Origin: Cytophagaceae bacterium SCN 52-12 | Lineage (GTDB): Bacteria; Bacteroidota; Bacteroidia; Cytophagales; Spirosomataceae | DNA length: 64,000 nt | Reading direction: 5' to 3' | NCBI GenBank assembly: GCA_001724175.1 | Contig: MEDT01000039.1 | Location: 28,007 to 92,006, forward strand | Shown here: positions 7,374-15,611 of the stretch, piece after piece | Layout of the letters: each line of letters starts with the position of its first letter | How positions within the stretch are numbered: the stretch's first letter is position 1 | The notes under the pieces: model-generated | Databases searched by the model: none | Told to the model about the DNA's origin: nothing | What the model saw: the letters and a program-made list of their open reading frames with translations, nothing else | Translations under genes and position numbers: made by a program

Positions 7374-8369
7374 TCACGGCTTTTTCTTCGCCCGCTCTTC
7401 ACTCTGTTTGATAAAATCCACTCCTTCCAGCACAAACTTCGAGCTGTCTTCTTTGGTTTTCCGGTAATAGGGCGAATACATGGAGGCAGCTACGGTACCC
7501 TTGTCGATATCAAAGTCCAGCAGGCGGATATAGCCCCCGCCCAGGTCGTCATTCTGGTAATTCTGAAGGATCTGGTATACTTTATTCCCCGCTTCTCCGT
7601 CGTCGACTTTTAAAGCCGAGCTCATGACATGCCCGCTGAGTACAAACCTGATGTTCGGATGCTTTTTAACGAGGCTGCCGAATACGACCTGCGGGCTGAA
7701 ATCGCCGTAGCCGGCGTTCCGGTCGGCGATTTCTCCCCGCGGCGTCAGGTGATAGTGTGTGAGTATGATGACGTTGTAGTTGAAATATTCCCTGATAATG
7801 TCGCCAGCCCAGTTAACAGGCCCCATACGCGGGCAAAATTCCAGCACCATGACGAGCCAGTTGGTATCGCCGACCCGGAAAGTATAATAAGCGTTGTCGC
7901 TCTTCCCTTCCTCGTAGCGGCCCCGCTGGTGCGTAAAGCGGCTTACGGGGAAATAGGAGTTGAACTTGTAGGTTTTTCTCAGGTTCTGGTTTACGTTGCC
8001 CGGCGCCGCGCTTCCGCTCAGGAAGCCCACCGCTTCGGTGTCGTGGTTGCCCAGGGCGATGGCATAGGGTATGTGATGCTTGTCCAGCATGTCAAAACCC
8101 CGGCTTGCCACTTCCCATTGGCCGTAATTGTCAAAATTCACCACATCTCCCACGTGCAGGAGCATAGGCATGTTGAGAGAATCTTTTTTGTCGATAAGCC
8201 ATTGGATGCGGCTGTAGAACATCTCATGATTGGCGGTTACCTCGGTTTGCGTATCGGGAAATACGGGCAGCGTGAATTTCTGGGCTACCCCGCTGCTGCA
8301 AGCCGCCAGGCAGGCTAAAACCGACAGTACGGCCGGTTTCAGGATTTTGTTTTCAGGCAAAAGTTTCAT
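7374..8369 (-). CDS. Secreted calcineurin-like metallophosphoesterase
   Basis: A 331-residue protein with a signal sequence and possible lipobox (LAAC, Cys24). Metallophosphoesterase motifs appear in order: the first motif is PDTQ (about 38-41) in place of the usual D-x-H, then LHVGDVVNFDN, ALGNHD (about 105-110), THYHLTPRG and LSGHVMSS. The D-x-Q form of motif 1 is also found in related Bacteroidota proteins. It probably removes phosphate from an extracellular or periplasmic organic phosphate. It lies between the GH99-like gene and the EEP gene of locus 1; the gap upstream carries two related hairpins that may separate it from the preceding genes. Confidence 0.87.
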   Translation of the reverse strand: MKLLPENKILKPAVLSVLACLAACSSGVAQKFTLPVFPDTQTEVTANHEMFYSRIQWLIDKKDSLNMPMLLHVGDVVNFDNYGQWEVASRGFDMLDKHHIPYAIALGNHDTEAVGFLSGSAAPGNVNQNLRKTYKFNSYFPVSRFTHQRGRYEEGKSDNAYYTFRVGDTNWLVMVLEFCPRMGPVNWAGDIIREYFNYNVIILTHYHLTPRGEIADRNAGYGDFSPQVVFGSLVKKHPNIRFVLSGHVMSSALKVDDGEAGNKVYQILQNYQNDDLGGGYIRLLDFDIDKGTVAASMYSPYYRKTKEDSSKFVLEGVDFIKQSEERAKKKP

Positions 8370-8412
8370 TATTTAAATTTTACAAAATAAAGATTCGAAA
8401 AATAATCTTACC

Positions 8413-8436
8413 GTGGTCTGTGTCCTCACAGACCAC
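8413..8436. repeat. Perfect 10-bp stem / 4-base loop hairpin
   Basis: GTGGTCTGTG (8413-8422) and CACAGACCAC (8427-8436) pair perfectly around TCCT. It lies in the gap between the GH99-like and phosphoesterase genes. On the minus strand it is followed by GGTAAGATTATTTTT, so partial termination or mRNA end protection is possible. Confidence 0.6.
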
Positions 8437-8462
8437 GACTACTGCCTCCTGTTGCTTTAATT

Positions 8463-8486
8463 CCGGTCTGTGGAGACACAGATCGG
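8463..8486 (-). terminator. Imperfect hairpin directly after the GH99-like gene
   Basis: The plus strand reads CCGGTCTGTG, GAGA, then CACAGATCGG: an imperfect 10-bp stem with a 4-base loop, beginning 3 bases beyond the stop of the minus-strand gene. It repeats the core GTCTGTG/CACAGA of the hairpin at 8413-8436, so the two look like copies of one element. No strong T run follows. Confidence 0.4.
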
Positions 8487-8488
8487 GG

Positions 8489-9592
8489 TTATTTCTTTCC
8501 AATCACTTCTTTTACCGCTTTCAAGTATTTCGCTTCCGGGTCTCCCTTGGTAGGCACCAGGTACCCGCCTTCGCCCAATTCGTTCCAGGCGTACAGGAGA
8601 ACGATCCGTTCGCGGGTGGTTTCTTCGGGGTGCTCGTCCATCCAGGTGATGGCTTTCTTCAGGAAGTCTTTGAATTGATCTACAGTGCGTTCGGGAAAAT
8701 ACCAGCCGGGTTTCTGGTTCAGCCCCGATGCACCCTCCCACGGGCGCTTGTCCCAGCCGACGGTTACTTCAGGAATATAGGGCTTTTCCCCGGAACCCGA
8801 CCAGTTTTTAAGATGGGCCGCCACCAGTTCTGAATAAGGATGTGCTTCTGAACCCGCCGCGTATCCCGGGATGATGTTGTAGTGCGTCCGGTGCGTAAAT
8901 CCTTTGGGTGAAGCCGAACCGCACCCCGCAATGGCGATGCCGTCGATGCCGCCGGCTCTGGCGGCCTGCTGCATCCTGGCGAGTCCTTCCTCATCGATCC
9001 CTTTTGAGTCAAAAAGCACTACCAGGGGCTTTCCTTCGACGGTAATATGCTGAGGGTCATTGAAATAGGGGAGCCAGTATTTGACGGCCTCTCCCCAGTT
9101 TTCAGGCCCGATAATCTCCGATCCGGTATGGTTTGCCACGAGAAGGCCGAACTTGATACGATGCTTGTTCCTGGCCTTCATGTAAAGGTTGAGGCTGGTA
9201 TGATGGGGGAGCGCCCCGATCGCTTCCGGGTTGATCGTGCCTTTATTGTCCCTCCAGTACCAGCAGAAAAGGAAAAAGCTGATGCCGTTATCAGCTGCGA
9301 GATCTATCTGCTTTTCCATAATTTCCAGGTCATCGTCGCGCCAGCCCCATACCGGCTCCCTTTCGGAGAATTCTTCGACGAACCTGCGGGTCAGGTGGGT
9401 AGGGGCATTTTTAGCCCAGGGCTCGTCGGGATTATCCGCATGCCTGTTCCGGCCTGCCCACCCGTCAAAATAATAAGCGCCGATCTCGACCTGCTTTTTG
9501 TCCGGAGCAGGCTGACCCAGGGAAGAAGGCATGTAACATGCCTGTATCGCAAGGGCGATCAGCCCTGCCGGAATTGATTTATACTTCAGCAT
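8489..9592 (-). CDS. GH99-like / WbsX-family (PF14307) glycan-active enzyme
   Basis: A 367-residue secreted protein, possibly a lipoprotein (AIQAC at residue 19). It shows the pattern of the GH99-like 'WbsX' family: EIGAYYFDGWAG near the N-terminus, FVEEFSEREPVWGWRDDDLE, ADNGISFFLFCWYW, VGWDKRPW, and a C-terminal LLYAWNELGEGGYLVPT. GH99 proper contains endo-alpha-mannosidases and endo-mannanases that use neighbouring-group catalysis; WbsX-type relatives are less well characterised. With SusCD and two phosphoesterases in the same operon, a mannan-like or phosphorylated glycan is a reasonable target, but this is inference. It begins 4 bases after the DUF1735/DUF5627-like gene ends. Confidence 0.82.
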   Translation of the reverse strand: MLKYKSIPAGLIALAIQACYMPSSLGQPAPDKKQVEIGAYYFDGWAGRNRHADNPDEPWAKNAPTHLTRRFVEEFSEREPVWGWRDDDLEIMEKQIDLAADNGISFFLFCWYWRDNKGTINPEAIGALPHHTSLNLYMKARNKHRIKFGLLVANHTGSEIIGPENWGEAVKYWLPYFNDPQHITVEGKPLVVLFDSKGIDEEGLARMQQAARAGGIDGIAIAGCGSASPKGFTHRTHYNIIPGYAAGSEAHPYSELVAAHLKNWSGSGEKPYIPEVTVGWDKRPWEGASGLNQKPGWYFPERTVDQFKDFLKKAITWMDEHPEETTRERIVLLYAWNELGEGGYLVPTKGDPEAKYLKAVKEVIGKK

Positions 9593-9596
9593 GTGC

Positions 9597-10613
9597 TTAT
9601 TGCGAAATAACTGGTTGGTACACTTCCATTATCACACCTCTGTCGCGAACGACCAGCGTGTCGGTGGCGGAGTAGGTGTTTTTCCCGTCCGAGAATTCGT
9701 AGCTGATATGGATCGCATCGCGTTTTTTGTTTCCCCATTCGTCGGCATCGCTGAGGAACTTCCCGGTCCCTTTGATTTCATAGGGAAAATCCTTCCCGCT
9801 GTTTACGGTACAGTTTTCGCCCGAGAAGGTAAGCAGGAGGTTCAGCGGACCCGTTACGATCGCGGAACGAAGGACGCCCGTTGCCGACACCTGGTTCTTG
9901 CTGGTAGTGGTCAGCTTCCATACCTCGTCTGAGGTAATATAGGGCTGCCTGTATGCTGTGGTCTCGGCGACTTGGCCCGTAGAATCTTTCAGTGTGCTCC
10001 TGCCCCTGTGGAAGTAGTTGCCGTGGTAAGGATTGACGTACCTGATGGCGAACATCGTGAAGTCCTTCGGAACGGCCTGCCAATGGGAAGTAATCCTGGG
10101 ATCGGGCGACGGCAATGCCGGATTGCCTCTCAGCACGCTGTCGAGATTGGTTACCTGGCTGATCCTGATGGGCACCACATAGGAGAGCCCTATGGCCAGC
10201 GTATCGTCGAAAAATGCGTCTTTCAGCTGTACCTCGATACTTCCGCTGACTTTTCCTGCCGGGATGACGATCTGGTCGGGGGAGCTTAGCGTATAATATT
10301 CCTGGGGCAGCGGACGTATCGGCGTCTGGGTAGATGCAAACAGCGCCTTTTCACACAGGCTGTTGTCTACCTGTATTTTGAAAATACGGTCCATGGTATT
10401 TTCGTAAACCCCTCCCATCGTGGTGGAAATGAGAAATTTATGATCGTTGTCGTTGGTGTTGTCATAAATGTCTTTTCCAAGCACCAGGGTCCGCACCGGG
10501 TACTGATAGGGGAAATAGCCGGTAGTGTAATCGAAATCGGGGAATTCGATTTCCTGGTTTTTACAAGCCGCCAAGGCTGTGAGCAGCATCAGCGCAAATG
10601 TTGTTTTCTTCAT
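9597..10613 (-). CDS. Surface lipoprotein, DUF1735/DUF5627-like (glycan binding)
   Basis: A 338-residue lipoprotein (signal LMLLTALAAC; mature CKNQEIEFPDFDY). The N-terminal part (about 25-170) resembles DUF1735 (VDNSLCEKALF, PLPQEYYTLSSPDQIVIPAG, SYVVPIRIS), a BACON/Ig-like domain. The rest resembles the DUF5627-type lipocalin-like domain (VNPYHGNYFHRG, YEFSDGKNTYSATDTLVVRD). Such proteins accompany SusD in many Bacteroidota loci and are thought to help hold glycan at the cell surface. It lies between the second SusD gene and the GH99-like gene. A dispersed inverted repeat fills the 173 bases upstream. Confidence 0.8.
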   Translation of the reverse strand: MKKTTFALMLLTALAACKNQEIEFPDFDYTTGYFPYQYPVRTLVLGKDIYDNTNDNDHKFLISTTMGGVYENTMDRIFKIQVDNSLCEKALFASTQTPIRPLPQEYYTLSSPDQIVIPAGKVSGSIEVQLKDAFFDDTLAIGLSYVVPIRISQVTNLDSVLRGNPALPSPDPRITSHWQAVPKDFTMFAIRYVNPYHGNYFHRGRSTLKDSTGQVAETTAYRQPYITSDEVWKLTTTSKNQVSATGVLRSAIVTGPLNLLLTFSGENCTVNSGKDFPYEIKGTGKFLSDADEWGNKKRDAIHISYEFSDGKNTYSATDTLVVRDRGVIMEVYQPVISQ

Positions 10614-10627
10614 CTGTATAAAAAGGT

Positions 10628-10775
10628 TATCAGCTTTCAGAAGTCAGCAATCAGCTCTTTGTCCCTGAGCCTGTCGAAGGGTTCATCGACGGCGGGCGGC
10701 GTACCGCGGGGCCGCCCAGGCTTTGTGCGCGATCTACTGCGCGGCTGATAGCTGATTCCTGACTGCTCATTGCTA
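10628..10775. repeat. Dispersed intergenic inverted repeat, copy 1
   Basis: Between the second SusD gene and the DUF1735/DUF5627-like gene. The left arm holds TCAGAAGTCAG (10637-10647). The right arm holds GCTGATAGCTGA (10744-10755) followed by TTCCTGACTGCTCATTGCT, roughly complementary to the left arm. The interior carries the quasi-palindrome CCCTGAGCCTGTCGAAGGG (10663-10681), a word common in bacterial intergenic repeats, and a GC-rich hairpin. Related copies lie at 26862-26917, 42611-42716, 44476-44550 and 59222-59395. Confidence 0.6.
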
Positions 10776-10786
10776 TTTCAAAAGAG

Positions 10787-12550
10787 TTACCAGCCTTTGT
10801 TCTGCACTAAGGCGTTGTATTTGACCACTTCTGTTTCCGGTACCGGGCCGTAATGCATGTATTCGTTGCTGAAGGCGCGCGGCTCTACGTCAACAACCGT
10901 CATCACGGAACCATTGATATTGATCCCCTTCGCGGGCTCGGTAAGATTTTCCTTCCAGCGTCGGAGGTCCCAGAAGCGGAAACCTTCAAAGCACAGCTCC
11001 AGGCGTCTTTCATTACGGATTACCTTACGCATGTCTTCTTTCGTAACGACGGAGGCGAGGTAGGCGTCGGGCTGCGGGATGCCCGCCCGCTTGCGCAGGG
11101 CTTCTATGACATTGCGCGCCGAAAAGCCGGCTGCTCCCGTACCATCGGGCCCCCAGGCTTCGTTGGCAGCTTCTGCGTAAATGAGAAACAGCTCGGTGTA
11201 GCGCATGTGTACTTCGTAGTGCTTTTGGGTAGTAGACGAGACCGGGTTGAGGTTGACCTCCTCTACGAGCAGCTTTTTAAGATAATAGCCGGTACGGGTC
11301 GAGCTCTCGATGGAGTCCTTGGCATTGACGCCTCCGCCGCGGCCGGTAAGAAGCGGTTTTCCTGAGAATGTGTTCCCGTTATAGGCAATGTAAAGCTGGA
11401 GGCGCGGGTCGCGGTTGGCATAGGGCGCCGACGGGTCGTAGTTGCTTGCCGGGTCAGTGATCGGGTATCCGTTTGCCGCCGGGAAGGCATCCACCAGGTT
11501 CTGGGTGGGATTTACATTGCCCCGGCCAAACAGCGAGGGCGGGAAGTTGGCCTGCTCGCGTGTGTTGGAGTTGGCTACCGATCTTCGCCACAGGATCTCT
11601 TTCTGGTCGATCGGCGAACCGGCCGAAACGTTCAGGGCATCCACCAGCGATTTCAGGTAAAAACGGTGTCCGGCAGGATCGATACCGGCAATTCCGCCGA
11701 TGGTGTTGAGCACCTCTCCTGCAAAACCTGCCGTCTTTTCCCAGAGCGCCGTATTCCCGCTGTTGAATGCCGGGCTGGCTTCCAGCAGGGCCACCCGGGC
11801 TTTCAGAGCCTTTGCCATCCTGGCGCTGATCCGCTGGTTGAGCTCATTGCCGAAAATAATATTGTAGTTGACCACCGACACGTTCTGATATCCCGGAGGC
11901 AGCTGGCCGGGGTCCGATATATTCCTGTAATCGTTCATGGTAAGGTATTCCAGCGACCGGTCGATATCGGAGTAAATCTGCGCGACGGATTGGGCGAAAG
12001 TAGCCCTGGGAATATTGAAGTCGGCGTTTACGTCAAGGAAACGGTCGATGACCGGGATCCCGAGCATCTGTCCGTCGGCCCCGGGGCCTGCCGTCGTGAC
12101 CAGCAGGTGATACTGGAACAAGGCGCGCAGCGCATAAGCCTCTCCTTTGAAGCGCTGGGTGTACATCCATTGCAGTTCGGGGATGGATTGCTTCCAGTTT
12201 ACCTCGTCTACCATATCGAGAAACTGGTTGATGCTCTGGATCGCTGCGATACAGTTTTCCCATTGGCTGACAGGGTTGAAAATGGCCGACCATTGGCCGG
12301 TAGCCATCCGCAGGTAGTTGTTCAGCTTATCGTTGCTGACCGCGTCGTCGGTGGCTACGTCGTTAAAGCTGAGGGAGTTGGTAGGGATTTTCGTATAAGC
12401 CGCTATGAGTACGCCCTCGGCAAAAGAAGGGTTTTCATGAACACGATCGATCGTGGCATGATTGTCATCTACCGGGTCGAGCACGCCGCATGCCGACAGG
12501 TAAACGGTAAGCAGCAATGGCAGGCCGTAAGTCTTTATTGATTGTAACAT
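10787..12550 (-). CDS. SusD/RagB family lipoprotein (second pair of locus 1)
   Basis: A 587-residue SusD-like surface lipoprotein with lipobox LSAC (signal LPLLLTVYLSAC). Typical SusD parts are visible: TPR-like helices in the N-terminal half (QWMYTQRFKGEAYALRALFQ), a central variable glycan-binding region, and the C-terminal RagB block (RYTELFLIYAEAANEA, RNERRLELCFEGFRFWDLRR). SusD caps the SusC barrel and binds the glycan before import. It follows its SusC gene by 16 bases and precedes the DUF1735/DUF5627-like gene. Confidence 0.95.
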   Translation of the reverse strand: MLQSIKTYGLPLLLTVYLSACGVLDPVDDNHATIDRVHENPSFAEGVLIAAYTKIPTNSLSFNDVATDDAVSNDKLNNYLRMATGQWSAIFNPVSQWENCIAAIQSINQFLDMVDEVNWKQSIPELQWMYTQRFKGEAYALRALFQYHLLVTTAGPGADGQMLGIPVIDRFLDVNADFNIPRATFAQSVAQIYSDIDRSLEYLTMNDYRNISDPGQLPPGYQNVSVVNYNIIFGNELNQRISARMAKALKARVALLEASPAFNSGNTALWEKTAGFAGEVLNTIGGIAGIDPAGHRFYLKSLVDALNVSAGSPIDQKEILWRRSVANSNTREQANFPPSLFGRGNVNPTQNLVDAFPAANGYPITDPASNYDPSAPYANRDPRLQLYIAYNGNTFSGKPLLTGRGGGVNAKDSIESSTRTGYYLKKLLVEEVNLNPVSSTTQKHYEVHMRYTELFLIYAEAANEAWGPDGTGAAGFSARNVIEALRKRAGIPQPDAYLASVVTKEDMRKVIRNERRLELCFEGFRFWDLRRWKENLTEPAKGININGSVMTVVDVEPRAFSNEYMHYGPVPETEVVKYNALVQNKGW

Positions 12551-12566
12551 ATTTCTTGTCTTAAAA

Positions 12567-15557
12567 TTAGAACCATGCGTTTAACCCGATGGAAAATGAC
12601 CTGTACTGAGGCTCAATTCCTATGTTCCGCTCCATGATACGACGGTTTTTGGAAATGGTCATCAGGTTGGAAGCGTCTGCAAAGACAGACAGCTGCTTCA
12701 TCGTGAGCTTGTTTGACGTCATCGGGATATCATACGTAAGCTGCACCCTGTCGACCTTAAAATAATTGCCGGAATACAGCCAGAAGGTGGAGCTCCTGTA
12801 ATTGTTGGTATTGGCGATGGAGCTCAGGCGCGGGTAGGTGGCGGTCGCTTTCGTAGCCTCGGTCCACCTGTTCAGTACAAACGAGGAGTATTTGTCGTCT
12901 GCGTCCACCCAGTAGTAATCCCCTTCCAGCATGCCGTCTGCGCCCGATCTCCCGTTGCCGCGGGCAAACAGCGTCAGGTTCTTGTAGGATACCTTGAGAT
13001 TCAGGCCGTACGAAAACGGTGATTGCCACCGGCCGATATACTTTTCGTCGTTGGCGTCTATTATCCCGTCATTGTTCTGGTCGACATACCTGATATCACC
13101 GGGCTTCACCGTTCCGAAAGCCTGCACGGCATGGCTGGCAATATCTGCCTGGCTGGAGAAAAAGCCGTCGGCGATAAGGCCGTAGCGGGCGTCTACCGGT
13201 CTGCCGGTGCGGTACCGGTAGCCATCGGCATAAATCTCATCCCTCTTTTTCACTTTCGACGTGGCGTAAAGCGCGTTGGCGCCGACCGCTACATGAAAGG
13301 CCCCGATATTCCGCTGATAGGAAAGCCCCAGCTCAGCTCCCTTGTAGGCATTTTTGCCGAAGTTCTGGAAAGGGATGTAGTTGGTGAAGTAGCTTGGGAA
13401 GATCGTTTGCGGACGCGTGATCAGGTCGGAATAAGTGCTTGCAAAGACGTTGGCGTCGATGAAAAGCTGGCGGTCGAACCATACGCTCTCGATCCCGAAA
13501 TTGACCTCCCGCCTTTTCTCGAAAGAGAGGCGCGGGTTACCGCTGTTGGCCGGCAAAGTCCCTGATCTGGACCTTGTTCCTTCGTACCAGGAATAAGAGC
13601 CCGAGGTGCCGTAGCGGTCGTCATAGTAATAAAAGCCCGAGATACCGGCATCCGAGTTCATTTCTCCGGCCGAAAGGCGCAGCTTCAGGAAGTCCACGGC
13701 CGTTGCGGAAGCCATGAAGTCTTCCGCGCTCACTACCCAGGCTACGCCGAGGGAAGGAGAGAAGGCCGTCCGGTTGCCGGGCGGGAGCTTCACGGAATTG
13801 ACATAGGCGCCACTGAAGTCAACGAGGTATTTGTTCTGATAACCGTAGGTAAGCCTGAGCCCGAGGTTCGCGTTTTTGTTGCCCTGGAGGCTTTCCTGGG
13901 CCTTGTCGTGGGCCATGAACCCGAGCAGGGAGCCCGAAACCGTGTGTACTTCGTTGAAGGTACGGTTGTAGTCAAGCAGGCCGTAAAAACCGATCCGTCT
14001 CCTGTAGGAGGCATTTCCTACGTTCTGGGTGCCCGAACGTACATCTTCGCCGAATTGCTTCAGGCTGACTATACGGTCCTGCGTCTCGTCCCATGTGGGC
14101 TCATATACGGAATACTGGTTGCTGATATACTGGTCGTACAGGGTGAAGTAATCGAAGCTGAAGTTCGTATGGAAGGCCAGGCCCTGCACAGACCTGCCCA
14201 GGTCGAAATCGATACGGTTGTTGAAAGAAAAAGTACGCTGTACGCGTTCGTTCGTTCCGCCCGACCAGGCATTGGCGATGGGGTTGGTCTGGTAGCTGGT
14301 GGTACCGCCCAGCAGGTACATCCCGTTGATATCGTTTTTCCGCTGCATCAGCACGGGGTTTTCCCGATCCATCAAAGAAATGGGCAGCAGGGGAGAAAAC
14401 AGGTTAGGCCGCAGGGAGTCGGCAGCGGCCCAGTAGTCGCCGCGCGGACCGTTGCTGTTGTTCAGCACAACAACCGCATCCAGGGCGCTTTTGATCCAGG
14501 AGTTGACCTTGAGGTCGACGTTGCCTCTGATATTGAAGACGTTGGATTTAGCTCCTTTCCCTTCGCCGAAATTGTAAAGGCTCCCGGTCTGGCTCCATCC
14601 TATGTTGGAATAATAGGTAGCAACGCTGTTTCCGCCGGAGAAATCGACCGTGGCCCTCGAAAACGGTTTCTGTGACCGCAGGTACTCGCTCGAGTAGTAA
14701 TCGATGCTGGGGTAGCGGTATGGATTCCCGTTACGGTATTTCTGGATCAGCTCCGAAGAATACTGGACGCCGAGGCCGTCATTGAGCCGGGCCTCGTTGT
14801 AAAGCTGCATATAGTCGGCGGAAGAGAGGTACTCCGGGAGCTCGGTCGGCCGGGAGATACCGTAAAACGCCTGGGCATTGATCTGCCTTTTGTAGGCTTC
14901 CCCCCGTTTTGTTGTGACCAGGACTACTCCGTTTACGGCGTCGTTACCGTACAATATGGCGGAGTTGATGTCCTTCAGCACCGATATCTGCTCGACTTCG
15001 GCGAGGTTGAGCGTGCTGATGTCGCGCGGAAGGCCGTCGACGATAAACAGCGCATTTCCGATCCCGCGGATATTGGAGCTGCCCAGCATACCCGGCAGCA
15101 TCCCGGTCAGCGCTGAAGCGAGGGTCTGGGTGTTGTCGTACCTTCTGAGCTGAGAGGGGTTCAGCACGCTGACCGCATTGACCAGCCCGGCTTTCTTTGT
15201 CGTGCCGAAGGCGACCCGCACCTTGTCTTTTTCTCCCGACAGGAAAGATGCTTTTTTCAGGATGAGCGTCTGGCCCACGCCGTATTCTCCGGCTTCGAAC
15301 ACTGCCGGCTCGTAGCCGGGAGCTTCGATCAGCAGGTTTCCGATCACGGATGCAGAGAAGGAAAACTCTCCCGCCTTGCCGGATTTTACCACGTCTACCC
15401 CTTCATTGGCGTAAATCAGCGCCCCTTCCACAGGCCTGCCGTTTTCATCGTTTACTGCAGCCTGCAGCCGGGGTGCGGGCTGCTGAGCCGGCGACAGCAA
15501 AGGCCAAAACAACAGCATACAACCTGCAAGGGCTGTTATATATCTATGTATTTTCAT
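12567..15557 (-). CDS. SusC/RagA family TonB-dependent transporter without STN domain (second pair of locus 1)
   Basis: A 996-residue outer-membrane transporter, shorter than the other three SusC proteins here. After the signal peptide comes a carboxypeptidase-D-like domain (AAVNDENGRPVEGALIYANE), then a plug with SALTGMLPGMLG, IRGIGNALFIVDGLPRD and AILYGNDAVNGVVLVTTKRG, and a 22-strand barrel region ending in aromatic-terminated SIGLNAWF. It lacks the N-terminal STN signalling domain, so it should not signal directly to FecR. It follows SusD 1 by 54 bases and forms a tandem SusCD with 10787-12550. Confidence 0.95.
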   Translation of the reverse strand: MKIHRYITALAGCMLLFWPLLSPAQQPAPRLQAAVNDENGRPVEGALIYANEGVDVVKSGKAGEFSFSASVIGNLLIEAPGYEPAVFEAGEYGVGQTLILKKASFLSGEKDKVRVAFGTTKKAGLVNAVSVLNPSQLRRYDNTQTLASALTGMLPGMLGSSNIRGIGNALFIVDGLPRDISTLNLAEVEQISVLKDINSAILYGNDAVNGVVLVTTKRGEAYKRQINAQAFYGISRPTELPEYLSSADYMQLYNEARLNDGLGVQYSSELIQKYRNGNPYRYPSIDYYSSEYLRSQKPFSRATVDFSGGNSVATYYSNIGWSQTGSLYNFGEGKGAKSNVFNIRGNVDLKVNSWIKSALDAVVVLNNSNGPRGDYWAAADSLRPNLFSPLLPISLMDRENPVLMQRKNDINGMYLLGGTTSYQTNPIANAWSGGTNERVQRTFSFNNRIDFDLGRSVQGLAFHTNFSFDYFTLYDQYISNQYSVYEPTWDETQDRIVSLKQFGEDVRSGTQNVGNASYRRRIGFYGLLDYNRTFNEVHTVSGSLLGFMAHDKAQESLQGNKNANLGLRLTYGYQNKYLVDFSGAYVNSVKLPPGNRTAFSPSLGVAWVVSAEDFMASATAVDFLKLRLSAGEMNSDAGISGFYYYDDRYGTSGSYSWYEGTRSRSGTLPANSGNPRLSFEKRREVNFGIESVWFDRQLFIDANVFASTYSDLITRPQTIFPSYFTNYIPFQNFGKNAYKGAELGLSYQRNIGAFHVAVGANALYATSKVKKRDEIYADGYRYRTGRPVDARYGLIADGFFSSQADIASHAVQAFGTVKPGDIRYVDQNNDGIIDANDEKYIGRWQSPFSYGLNLKVSYKNLTLFARGNGRSGADGMLEGDYYWVDADDKYSSFVLNRWTEATKATATYPRLSSIANTNNYRSSTFWLYSGNYFKVDRVQLTYDIPMTSNKLTMKQLSVFADASNLMTISKNRRIMERNIGIEPQYRSFSIGLNAWF

Positions 15558-15611
15558 GTATTTCAGAAAAGATTTTAGCTATGAGTAATTAGCCGTTTTA
15601 TTCAAAACTTC

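Noticed and set aside
11666-12541. A 291-codon plus-strand open frame opposite the second SusD gene
   Set aside because: Antisense to a SusD gene with lipobox and RagB motifs; no protein-like pattern of its own.
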